NCBI RefSeq assembly: GCF_003339505.1
Contig: NZ_QPIW01000033.1
Location: 16,615 to 80,614 of the forward strand
Direction: 5' to 3'
Source: Runella aurantiaca
GTDB taxonomy: Bacteria; Bacteroidota; Bacteroidia; Cytophagales; Spirosomataceae
DNA length: 64,000 nucleotides
The translations under genes were made by a program, and so were the position numbers. The stretch's first letter is position 1; each line of letters opens with the position of its first letter. Shown piece by piece: positions 50,704-58,135 of the stretch. Under the pieces are notes generated by a model. It was given only the letters and a program-made list of their open reading frames with translations, did no database searches and was not told the DNA's origin.

Positions 50704-51522
50704 TTATATCCCCACTTTTTTCATCATTTTGCCAATGAAATTGGTGGCAAATCGTGGGTTGAATCGGTAGAGAATGTCGAGCATCGTGGCATCTTTTCCT
50801 ACCGTTACTCTAAACTTGTTTTTCTCCATGGCCCGAATGATGATTTCGGCGGCTTTTCTGGGAGAAAGTGTCATTTTAGCGGCAGCACCAGCATTTTTAG
50901 GGTCGGTTGGGTCTATTTTTGGCTTGCCCAAACCTGAGTTTTCGGTGATGTTGGTCGCAATTGCCCCCGGGTGAACTACCGTAACGCGCACATTTGTATC
51001 TTTGAGTTCGGCATAAAGCCCTTCCGTAAAGATTTTTACCGCCGCTTTTGCCGCCCCATAAATGGTTTGTTTCGGAAAGGGTATAAACCCTCCCATGCTC
51101 GAAATATTCACAATGTGGGCTTCGGGACGTTCTAAAAACAAAGGCAAAAAGGCTTTCGTCAGGTAAACCGTTCCATAAAAATTCACGTTCATCACCCGGT
51201 TGATGTCTTCGATGGTCAGGTCATTGACGGCAATAAATTTCTGAATGATTCCTGCATTATTGATGATGCCATCTACTGAGCCAAAGTGTCTGATGACTTC
51301 TGCCGGCAAAGCATCTACTTTCGCTTTATCGGTAATATCCATCACAAAACCTTTAAAACGGTCGTCGCCAACATCCGCTATTTTTTGGGTTTCAGCAAGG
51401 GCATCAGCGTGAATGTCTACACCTGCGACATTGGCTTGTTTTTGCAATAATAACAGGGTCAATTCTCTACCAATGCCACTTCCAGCACCCGTAACTACGA
51501 TTGTTTTGTTGGCTACTTGCAT
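50704..51522 (-). CDS. Short-chain dehydrogenase/reductase
   Basis: Classical SDR, 272 aa, cytoplasmic: coenzyme motif TGAGSGIG (11-18), NNAG (88-91), catalytic S141 or S142, Y155 and K159 (YGAAK). D36 after the second strand favours NAD+ over NADP+. The C-terminus is helical (RFATNFIGKMMKKVGI). Starts 4 bp after the small secreted protein gene. Substrate not readable. Confidence 0.92.
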   Translation of the reverse strand: MQVANKTIVVTGAGSGIGRELTLLLLQKQANVAGVDIHADALAETQKIADVGDDRFKGFVMDITDKAKVDALPAEVIRHFGSVDGIINNAGIIQKFIAVNDLTIEDINRVMNVNFYGTVYLTKAFLPLFLERPEAHIVNISSMGGFIPFPKQTIYGAAKAAVKIFTEGLYAELKDTNVRVTVVHPGAIATNITENSGLGKPKIDPTDPKNAGAAAKMTLSPRKAAEIIIRAMEKNKFRVTVGKDATMLDILYRFNPRFATNFIGKMMKKVGI

Positions 51523-51526
51523 TATC

Positions 51527-51907
51527 TTAGTCCTTTATCCTTTTGGCGGTGGCTTCAAAATCCATCAATTTTCCTTTGAGATTGTTATCATCCACTTTCT
51601 CTAAGTCTATAGAGATTTCTCCACCCTGCTGTGACTCAAAGTATATTTTCAGTACTTTGTCGGTTTCTTCTATTTTGGTGATTGGACGTTTTCCCGCAGT
51701 TGGATCATCAGCCCTCGCCAACTCACCTGTCAGTTTCCCCTCTTTACGAACAAGATTTGTGGTAAATTTTACATCTCCCATGGGTGTTCCAGCCAGTGCG
51801 ATTTCCCATTTCCCAGCAAAGAAATCAGTTGACGGAGTAGTTTGAGAAAATACTTCCGTAAGAACTCCTAAGAAAAGTACGATAAAAAAGAGACTTGCTT
51901 TTTTCAT
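51527..51907 (-). CDS. Small secreted protein, paralogue 2
   Basis: 126 aa; signal peptide MKKASLFFIVLFLGVLTEVFSQ, then GKWEIALAGTPMGDVKFTTNLVRKEGKLTG and KVDDNNLKGKLMDFEATAKRIKD. It parallels the protein at 44159-44548 along its length and shares the same leader word upstream of the start. Function unknown. Second gene of the GH79-like operon, 72 bp after it and 4 bp before the SDR gene. Confidence 0.85.
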   Translation of the reverse strand: MKKASLFFIVLFLGVLTEVFSQTTPSTDFFAGKWEIALAGTPMGDVKFTTNLVRKEGKLTGELARADDPTAGKRPITKIEETDKVLKIYFESQQGGEISIDLEKVDDNNLKGKLMDFEATAKRIKD

Positions 51908-51979
51908 TGAGATTGCGTTTGGTGCGTCAACACGCCGTCGCCACGTTTGTTTAGTGAATATTTTTAAAACAAATTATTT

Positions 51980-53503
51980 TTAGAATTTCTCAAACGTAAG
52001 AAACAGTATGCTGTGCGCGGGCAATTTTACTACGCCTGCTTTTACCTTTTTGCCAACTAAGACGGGTACTTCATCTTTTGGGGTAAGCATCAGTTCTTTT
52101 CCATTCAGTTTTACTTTTTTTGTCATCAGCTCATCTGCCGTCATTAAATATTGACGCGCATTTGCAGGAATAATGAGCGATGCCTCCGTTTCGTTGGTAT
52201 TTAAAATCAGGATTGTTCTGCCGTTTGATTTATTTTTTAAGTTATGGGCAAAAATATCAACGCCCGGGGCTATACTTCCAGCTTCATATACTTGAGTTCC
52301 CATGAATTTGTTCCAAAGCAATGCCGCCCAGTAGTTGGGTCTGGGATTGTGGGTATCATGGTCTAATAAAGCGTATTCGCTGCGAGCGAGGGTATTGTGC
52401 ATCACCACCTGAACCCCTTTTTTGGCCAATCGACCCAGCTGTTCTAAGTATCGAAAGCTATCAAGATAGGTAGCGGCCCAAGGATTGCCCCCACAAGCGG
52501 CTTCGGCGGTCTCGGTCAGCCAGATGGGCGCATTGGGCACGTATTTATCTCTGGCGTTTTGGTAAAATTCCAGTCCTTTTTCGGTTCTGCTCAGCCATTC
52601 GGCAGAGAGGGCATTTTCGGGCTTTTGTCCACCCATACAACGCCTTGACACCGTGCCATAATAGTGGTACGTAAATACTTCAAAAGTGGGTTTGGGGGTG
52701 GCCGACAATAGCTCATCCACCGATAGGTCCAACCCCGAGGGGAGTATGCCTTCGCCCGTTGAGCCCGGGCCAATGATTTTCATTTTAGGGGCGGCATCGG
52801 TGGCAAAAGCGCTAAAAGCCGCAAAGTCTTTCGCAAATCGTGCACCGTTGTAGCCTTTGGGCGCATCGCCATGCGAGGCATGAGAAGGTTCGTTGAACAG
52901 TTCAGCGGCGGCTATTTCTCCTCCTATGGAGCGAGTATAGTCCAAAATAGATTTTATCTGCGTTGGGGTCCAGTTTCCGTCTTTATCTCTAATTCCATCA
53001 CTAATCGGAAAAGAACTTACCAATTTACCATCCACTGCCTTGCAAAAATCTACCACCCCTTTCCACTGCTGACGGGTAAGAATATTCTTAAAACCCGCAG
53101 GTGGGCTGGCTAACTTGGCCTCGTCATTGTCTTGAAAATAGACGGCATTGGCCCACGTACCGCTTACCCTCACATACGTTGGCCCTAAGGCAGCCGCCAG
53201 ATTACGAAGCTTTTGCTGATACAAATTGATGGGCTCGATTTTCCATTTGAGGGCATCTATTCCTTTTTTATTAGAATGTTTTCTTACCGAGTCTATTAAC
53301 TCGTAAGGAATCCAAAAATCGCCGCCAATCACCTCACACATCTCTACGTTAAATGATTGGTACCGTTCGTCAACCTTTCCAATCAGGCCCATTTGCGTCA
53401 GATTGAGTTGGTTTTGCGCAAAAGTTTCTTGTACAAAGCCCGACAAAGGGAAATAAGCAAGAAAAGTTACCAAAAGATAAAATTGTATTTTTCTCATCGC
53501 CAT
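51980..53503 (-). CDS. Exported GH79-like glycosidase (heparanase/beta-glucuronidase type)
   Basis: Signal peptide (ends TFAQ). TIM barrel with YVRVSGTWANAVYF, acid/base E205 (AELFNEPSH) and nucleophile E331 (IWLTETAEAACGG), both placed as in GH79 heparanase-like proteins; followed by the typical KKGVQVVMHNTLARSEYALLD and a C-terminal beta domain (about 410-507). The predicted product is a beta-glucuronidase-type enzyme; plant GH79 homologues act on arabinogalactan glucuronate. First gene of a five-gene minus-strand operon with promoter TACCTTTG at 53570-53563 next to a palindrome. Confidence 0.85.
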   Translation of the reverse strand: MAMRKIQFYLLVTFLAYFPLSGFVQETFAQNQLNLTQMGLIGKVDERYQSFNVEMCEVIGGDFWIPYELIDSVRKHSNKKGIDALKWKIEPINLYQQKLRNLAAALGPTYVRVSGTWANAVYFQDNDEAKLASPPAGFKNILTRQQWKGVVDFCKAVDGKLVSSFPISDGIRDKDGNWTPTQIKSILDYTRSIGGEIAAAELFNEPSHASHGDAPKGYNGARFAKDFAAFSAFATDAAPKMKIIGPGSTGEGILPSGLDLSVDELLSATPKPTFEVFTYHYYGTVSRRCMGGQKPENALSAEWLSRTEKGLEFYQNARDKYVPNAPIWLTETAEAACGGNPWAATYLDSFRYLEQLGRLAKKGVQVVMHNTLARSEYALLDHDTHNPRPNYWAALLWNKFMGTQVYEAGSIAPGVDIFAHNLKNKSNGRTILILNTNETEASLIIPANARQYLMTADELMTKKVKLNGKELMLTPKDEVPVLVGKKVKAGVVKLPAHSILFLTFEKF

Positions 53504-53562
53504 AAAGATTAATGCTTACACAATCAAACACCGAAAAGGCTGATTATTAGTGATTGACAAGA

Positions 53563-53570
53563 CAAAGGTA
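53563..53570 (-). promoter_or_regulatory. -7 box of module 2 enzyme operon
   Basis: TACCTTTG on the minus strand, 12 bp from the palindrome edge, as in module 1. Confidence 0.55.
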
Positions 53571-53582
53571 AATAAAGTTTTG

Positions 53583-53607
53583 TTATTGTATATTTTTTAT
53601 ACAATAA
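53583..53607. promoter_or_regulatory. Palindromic operator of module 2
   Basis: Perfect arms TTATTGTATA / TATACAATAA with a 5-nt spacer, between divergent TAnnTTTG boxes. The half-site TTATTGT is identical to that of module 1. Confidence 0.75.
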
Positions 53608-53623
53608 TTTTTATTCAATTATA

Positions 53624-53631
53624 TACCTTTG
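53624..53631 (+). promoter_or_regulatory. -7 box of NUDIX regulator 2
   Basis: TACCTTTG, 16 bp after the palindrome; the leader to the start codon is about 130 nt. Confidence 0.5.
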
Positions 53632-53768
53632 CAGTACAATTATAATTGAGGCTGTTTTTCCTTCATTCATTGGGCATTTTTATAAAACACCACAAATCTT
53701 AGATTCAGCGTGGCTAAATGCACAAATTTGCACATCACAACAGACCATTGTAGTTATAATATCCATTT

Positions 53769-54494
53769 ATGAAGAATCCAAGTCAACAAAACTATATTTC
53801 CCAAGTATCCATTGATTGTGTGATTTTTGGCTATCATGACCGACAACTCAAAGTCTTGATTCCCAAAATCAATTTCAAGGGTGACTTTTGGGCGTTACCG
53901 AGTGGGTTCGTGTATCAAGACGAAGACATAGACCAGGCCGCCGAGCGCATTTTGCGCGACCGCACCAGCATCCAAGATATTTATTTGGAGCAATTTCGGG
54001 TGTTTGGCAAAGCAAGTAGAACCAATAAGCCCTTTCTTGATGAATTGATTGCCTTCAACTTCGATAAATTAAGTGTAAAAAATGAGGCTCAACAAGAATA
54101 CGATTGGTTTACGAAGCGGTTTATTTCGATAGGGTACTATGCGTTGGTGGACATCAACAAGGTTGTACCACAAAAAACAGATTTAGATGAATCAATCGAA
54201 TGGTACAGCATTCATGAGTTACCAAGGATGATTATGGACCATAGCGACATCGTCGATGAAGCCCTAAAAACGCTACAAAGCCACCTCGACGATAAGATTA
54301 ATGCGTTTAATCTCCTCCCTGACACATTTACAATGAAGGAAGTGCAAGAACTGTACGAGACGATTTTTGATAAGACTTTTGTCCGTACCAATTTTCAAAA
54401 AATGATTCTGGATATGAACGTGCTCGAACGCCTCGAAAAGAAGTTTACGGGAGCCGCCAACAAAGCACCCTATTTGTATCGGTTTAAGAAATAA
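53769..54494 (+). CDS. NUDIX-fold transcriptional regulator (AraR/NrtR-like), paralogue 2
   Basis: 241 aa with the same domain plan as the protein at 44740-45477 and high identity: YISQVSIDCVIFGYHDRQLKVL, a degenerate NUDIX box (AERILRDRTSI, lacking the catalytic R-E pair) and winged HTH (TFTMKEVQELYETIFDKTFVRTNFQKMILDMNVLERLEKK). It is divergent from the GH79-like operon. The sensing pocket has diverged from paralogue 1, so the two probably respond to different sugars while keeping similar DNA half-sites. Confidence 0.9.
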   Translation: MKNPSQQNYISQVSIDCVIFGYHDRQLKVLIPKINFKGDFWALPSGFVYQDEDIDQAAERILRDRTSIQDIYLEQFRVFGKASRTNKPFLDELIAFNFDKLSVKNEAQQEYDWFTKRFISIGYYALVDINKVVPQKTDLDESIEWYSIHELPRMIMDHSDIVDEALKTLQSHLDDKINAFNLLPDTFTMKEVQELYETIFDKTFVRTNFQKMILDMNVLERLEKKFTGAANKAPYLYRFKK

Positions 54495-54539
54495 ACACTT
54501 AAAATATTGATTATCAAAGCATTAAATTTGTATCTTATA

Positions 54540-54868
54540 AATCTCTACTGCGTCATTGGAAATTCAACAGCTCCCTTAAATTCACCTTTAGGCAATAAGT
54601 CCAAATCATACAAAACTCGTAAACCCAAATTACATATCCTGTGATGTGCGTGATCGTAAAATTTGTATCTAAAATCTTGTTCAGTCCAACCAAATCCCTA
54701 TCAATCATCAACGGGGTTAGTTGGTGAGTTACATCAAGAACTTTCGATTTGTCAGTCTCTATTTCCATCACCTCTTTTATTTCAGAGATTGTTTGTGAAT
54801 AAGGCGGGGCCGCAATGATAAGAATAGACTTATTTTCACAAAACAGTAGCGTGTATCCGTGGCAAATT
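54540..54868 (-). pseudogene. Degenerate NTF2-like fragment and flanking coding debris
   Basis: The minus strand at about 54640-54771 reads KVLDVTHQLTPLMIDRDLVGL followed by NKILDTNFTITHITGYV, the first half of a SnoaL/DUF4440 domain, then loses similarity. The same frame is open upstream (ENKSILIIAAPPYSQTISEIKEV), and a different frame downstream reads LLPKGEFKGAVEFPMTQ-stop. It looks like two or three gene pieces joined by deletions. No working gene is supported in this interval. Confidence 0.5.
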
Positions 54869-55762
54869 TCAGCTTTTTCTAAACTTTACAGGACTCATTT
54901 CCGTGTGCTTTTTAAAGAAATTATTAAAATACGTCACCTCCGTAAAACCCAAAGAAAATGCAATTTCTGACACATTCCATTTACTTTGTTTGAGCATGAT
55001 TTTAGCTTCTCGCAAAAGCCGTTCGGCAATTAGATTTGAGGTCGTTTTACCACTGGTCTCTCTGACCGCTCGGTTGAGGTGATTGACATGAACATTCAAC
55101 TGGTCAGCAAAATCGGAGGCGGTTCTTAGCTTAATTTCGGTATGGTTTTCGTCAATCGGAAACTGTCTTTCGAGTAGTTCCAAAAACAACCAATAGATTC
55201 GCTGCGAGGCATTGATAGGAAGCTGCTCAATGCGCGTCGATGGTCGCGTTTTCATGGCATAATGAATCAACTCGTATATCAAGTTTCTGATGACATCGTA
55301 CTTATGAATGTATTCAGAACTGAGTTCAGCTTCCATTTTTTCATAAATCCCGCATAGATGCTCAAATTGAGCATCGTCTAATTCAAAAACGTGGGTACCC
55401 GTTGGCTGAAACACCTCATACTGAATCAGATTGCCAAATTGATTAAAAAAAACAGTATTGAATATCACATAAAACCCAGATACTTCCTCATTTATATGCT
55501 CCCATTTGTAGGGAATAAATGGGTTTGAAAAAACAAGTGCCTGCTTCTCGAATGAAAAAACCTTGTCGGCATAATGGATACGACTACCCCCTCGACAGAG
55601 CGTAACTTTAAAGAAATCACGTCGGCGATAGGGCACTGGTTTATTGGCAGGATGCGGCAACCGAAACATATTTACATGGCCAATATCTTTACTCAGATTT
55701 TCGGGTATCCACTCAAATTTTCGACTATAAAAATCTTGCAAGGTTTCTGACTTTTCCATCAT
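54869..55762 (-). CDS. AraC-family transcriptional regulator
   Basis: 297 aa with cupin-like N-terminal sensing region (about 40-150; FKVTLCRGGSRIHYADKVFSFEKQALVFSNPFIPYKW) and AraC double HTH (about 195-295; ASDFADQLNVHVNHLNRAVRETSGKTTS and VTYFNNFFKKHTEMSPVKFRKS). Not close to the other AraC regulator in the window. Its start directly abuts the stop of the frameshifted beta-barrel gene. The target may be the efflux pump upstream; that is inference. Confidence 0.9.
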   Translation of the reverse strand: MMEKSETLQDFYSRKFEWIPENLSKDIGHVNMFRLPHPANKPVPYRRRDFFKVTLCRGGSRIHYADKVFSFEKQALVFSNPFIPYKWEHINEEVSGFYVIFNTVFFNQFGNLIQYEVFQPTGTHVFELDDAQFEHLCGIYEKMEAELSSEYIHKYDVIRNLIYELIHYAMKTRPSTRIEQLPINASQRIYWLFLELLERQFPIDENHTEIKLRTASDFADQLNVHVNHLNRAVRETSGKTTSNLIAERLLREAKIMLKQSKWNVSEIAFSLGFTEVTYFNNFFKKHTEMSPVKFRKS

Positions 55763-56360
55763 TTATTTTTTTAAAATCAGTTTTCTATCCAACGAATAAC
55801 CCAAACTTATATTCCAATCGAATAATTTCCCTGCAATGTTAGTTTTAATTGGTTTATTGATGGTTGAACCAAGATAAAACGGCGATTTTTTGGATGAAAG
55901 GGTAAAATTTGAGGCAAAATAATAACCATCTTTCGCATCTAATTTTAGATAAAACAATTGCGGATTGATTCGAAATGAGAGGTTTTTATTAATTGAAATA
56001 GTGGAAATAGCCCTCAACGAAACCAAAGCGGTATGATTGGTGGCATCATCGCTAACGCCCTTGGCGTACAAACTAAATAAAAGACCACGAACGCCCATCT
56101 TTTAGGGCAAAGCGAAACACTGGTTCGAAACTAAACCGTTTACCACCGTTGATGTTAAAATTAAAAATAGCGGCGGGTTTTCCTAGCGAAAAAGCAGGAA
56201 TAAACGAAAATCCATTATTGGTTAGGCTGGCAGCTCCTCTGAAATTGATAATTTTTGAGGTACTATCGGTATCTTGTGCAAAGGAAATTTGAAGGGTAAT
56301 TGTAAGGAAAAGTGTCAGAATTATCTTTTGGAGGATGTTTTTTGGAAAAGAATAAATCAT
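55763..56360 (-). pseudogene. Frameshifted small outer-membrane beta-barrel gene
   Basis: Two overlapping frames make one protein of about 198 aa. From ATG 56360: signal peptide (LFLTITLQISFAQ), then NFRGAASLTNNGFSFIPAFSLGKPAAIFNFNINGGKRFSF, ending FALKDGRSWSFI-stop. In the other frame the sequence continues FSLYAKGVSDDATNHTALVSLRA to SLGYSLDRKLILKK-stop. The shift lies at about 56080-56098, near the TTTTATTTAG run. Beta-strand alternation suggests a small barrel or porin-like protein. It could be a recent inactivation or a base-calling error. Confidence 0.75.
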
Positions 56361-56527
56361 TGGTCCTATTTTGAAAATTTTTGTTGCTGCAAAAGTAGCA
56401 GCACTCTGTGCCATATTTTAACACTTTTCAAATCAAAACTTACAAAAATCAAACAATAAAACACCCGCAAAAAGCGCTGATTTTCAGCAACTCAGCATTT
56501 CGACAAAATGATTTTGAACGTATTTTA

Positions 56528-57760
56528 TCAACTACTCAACGCTTGTTTGTTTCTGCTTCTGATAATCCAACGGCCAACCCCGAAAATCGTCAAACCAGTC
56601 AGGGCACAGCCCGCCATCACGCCGGTCATGGGCAGGCTGGTTCCGTTGCTCAATACACTCACCAGCGCCGCTGCCAGCGACGCAAGGCCCATCTGTAAAG
56701 CTCCTAACAGCGCCGATGCTCTGCCGGCTTCTTTTGAAAAAGGGGCCAAAGAGAGGGCCGAGGAGTTGGGAAAACTAAAGCCTTGACAACACAGGAATAA
56801 AAAGATGAGCGAGATGGAGTTGTACAAATTGAGCCAATTGAAAAAACTCAACGTACACAAAATGATGCCCAGTGTGGTTTGAATCAACAAAGCGGCCTTA
56901 ATAATCTGCTCAGAGTGGTATATGCGAAGCAATAAATTATTGAGTTGGCTACTAAGAATAAGCCCCCCTGCCAGCAACCCAAATATCCAGCCGTATTGCT
57001 GTTCGGTTACTTTAAAAATCTTCATAAAAACAAAAGGCGAACCCGACAAATAGGCGTACACCCCACCCGCTACCATTGAACCCGCAACCGCATACGTAAA
57101 GAACTGGGGATTGGTGAAAATATTTACAAAACTTGGAATAATGTGCTTTGGCAGGAGCGAAATAGAAGCGTCAGGTTTTTTACTTTCGGCCAAGACAAAC
57201 ACTACGGCCAACAATAACAATAAGCCCATAACACCTTGCAACCAAAACACTGAATGCCAACCCCACGCGCTAATCATATAACTCCCAACGGTGGGTGCAA
57301 TGATGGGCGACACCCCAAGGATGAGGATTAACGTAGAAAATATTTTGACACTTTCCTGAATGGGAAAACTATCTCTCACGATGGCTCTCGGCGCAACCAT
57401 GCCCACACAACCGCCCAAGGCTTGTAAAAAGCGTAACGCAATCAGCATCTCGATTGAAGTAGCCACGGCACAACCTATCGATGCAAAAAAATAAATGACC
57501 AGTCCGATGGTCAAAGGCGTTTTGCGACCAAAACGGTCTAGCAAGGGGCCATAGATTAATTGGCCTACCGAAATACCGATAAAAAAACTGGATAATGAGT
57601 AAGAAACATCTTCCACTGTCACCTTCAAATCGGCCGCTATACTCGGAAAACCCGACAAATAGGTATCAATCGAAAATGGGCCAATGGCTGAAAGTAAACC
57701 CAAAATCAAAATTAACAATGAACGTTTATTTTGATTTAATGCCGTTACCTCTAAGTTCAT
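56528..57760 (-). CDS. Bcr/CflA-family multidrug efflux MFS transporter
   Basis: Twelve hydrophobic segments; the start LLILGLLSAIGPFSIDTYLSGFPSIAADL, motif A GPLLDRFGRKTPLTIG (about 70-85), RFLQALGGCVGMVAPRAIVRD and LILGVSPIIAPTVGSYMI are the signatures of Bcr/CflA exporters. 410 aa is usual. Probably exports drugs or toxic aglycones. Lies upstream of the beta-barrel/AraC pair on the same strand. Confidence 0.93.
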   Translation of the reverse strand: MNLEVTALNQNKRSLLILILGLLSAIGPFSIDTYLSGFPSIAADLKVTVEDVSYSLSSFFIGISVGQLIYGPLLDRFGRKTPLTIGLVIYFFASIGCAVATSIEMLIALRFLQALGGCVGMVAPRAIVRDSFPIQESVKIFSTLILILGVSPIIAPTVGSYMISAWGWHSVFWLQGVMGLLLLLAVVFVLAESKKPDASISLLPKHIIPSFVNIFTNPQFFTYAVAGSMVAGGVYAYLSGSPFVFMKIFKVTEQQYGWIFGLLAGGLILSSQLNNLLLRIYHSEQIIKAALLIQTTLGIILCTLSFFNWLNLYNSISLIFLFLCCQGFSFPNSSALSLAPFSKEAGRASALLGALQMGLASLAAALVSVLSNGTSLPMTGVMAGCALTGLTIFGVGRWIIRSRNKQALSS

Positions 57761-58135
57761 TCAAGCTTGTGTTAGGTGAATTTTTCAAAAAAAGAAAGTG
57801 ACGGAGCTTGACGTCCTTGACAAGTTCCTAATCTGCCACCGTATAGGATAACCAAGCCCATCTTAAAATGGTGCCCTTTGCCTTTGCAGGTATTTTCAAT
57901 TGCAAAACCAAAGCACGCCCAAAAACGCAGCTTTTACACCGCAAAATTAGGAGCTTGGTAGGCATTCTTGTGAACACATTTCAAAGCAATAATTACGAAA
58001 ATCAAACAATTAGTTTGCTGGGGGTGGAAAACACCAGCGACAAAAATCAAATGCCAAAGAAAAAAGGAACAAGTTTCCTTGTCACTCATTTCTTTGGCAA
58101 ATGGTTTTCAACGGCCTGAAACGTTCAATAAAATA
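57761..58135. other. Intergenic region with one terminator and no supported gene
   Basis: No open frame with coding character. The left part should carry the efflux gene promoter; the right part holds the terminator at 58052-58099. The word TTACGAAAATCAAACAAT at about 57993 nearly repeats at about 56440; significance unclear. Confidence 0.5.
58052..58099 (-). terminator. Nested terminator of the GH106-like gene
   Basis: Outer stem TGCCAAAGAAA / TTTCTTTGGCA with an inner AAGGAA..TTCCTT stem, 36 bp after the stop of the GH106-like gene. Confidence 0.65.

Noticed and set aside
56440..58010. Direct repeat TTAC(A/G)AAAATCAAACAAT as a shared operator
   Set aside because: A-rich word, unequal distances to the genes, no dyad; could be chance.
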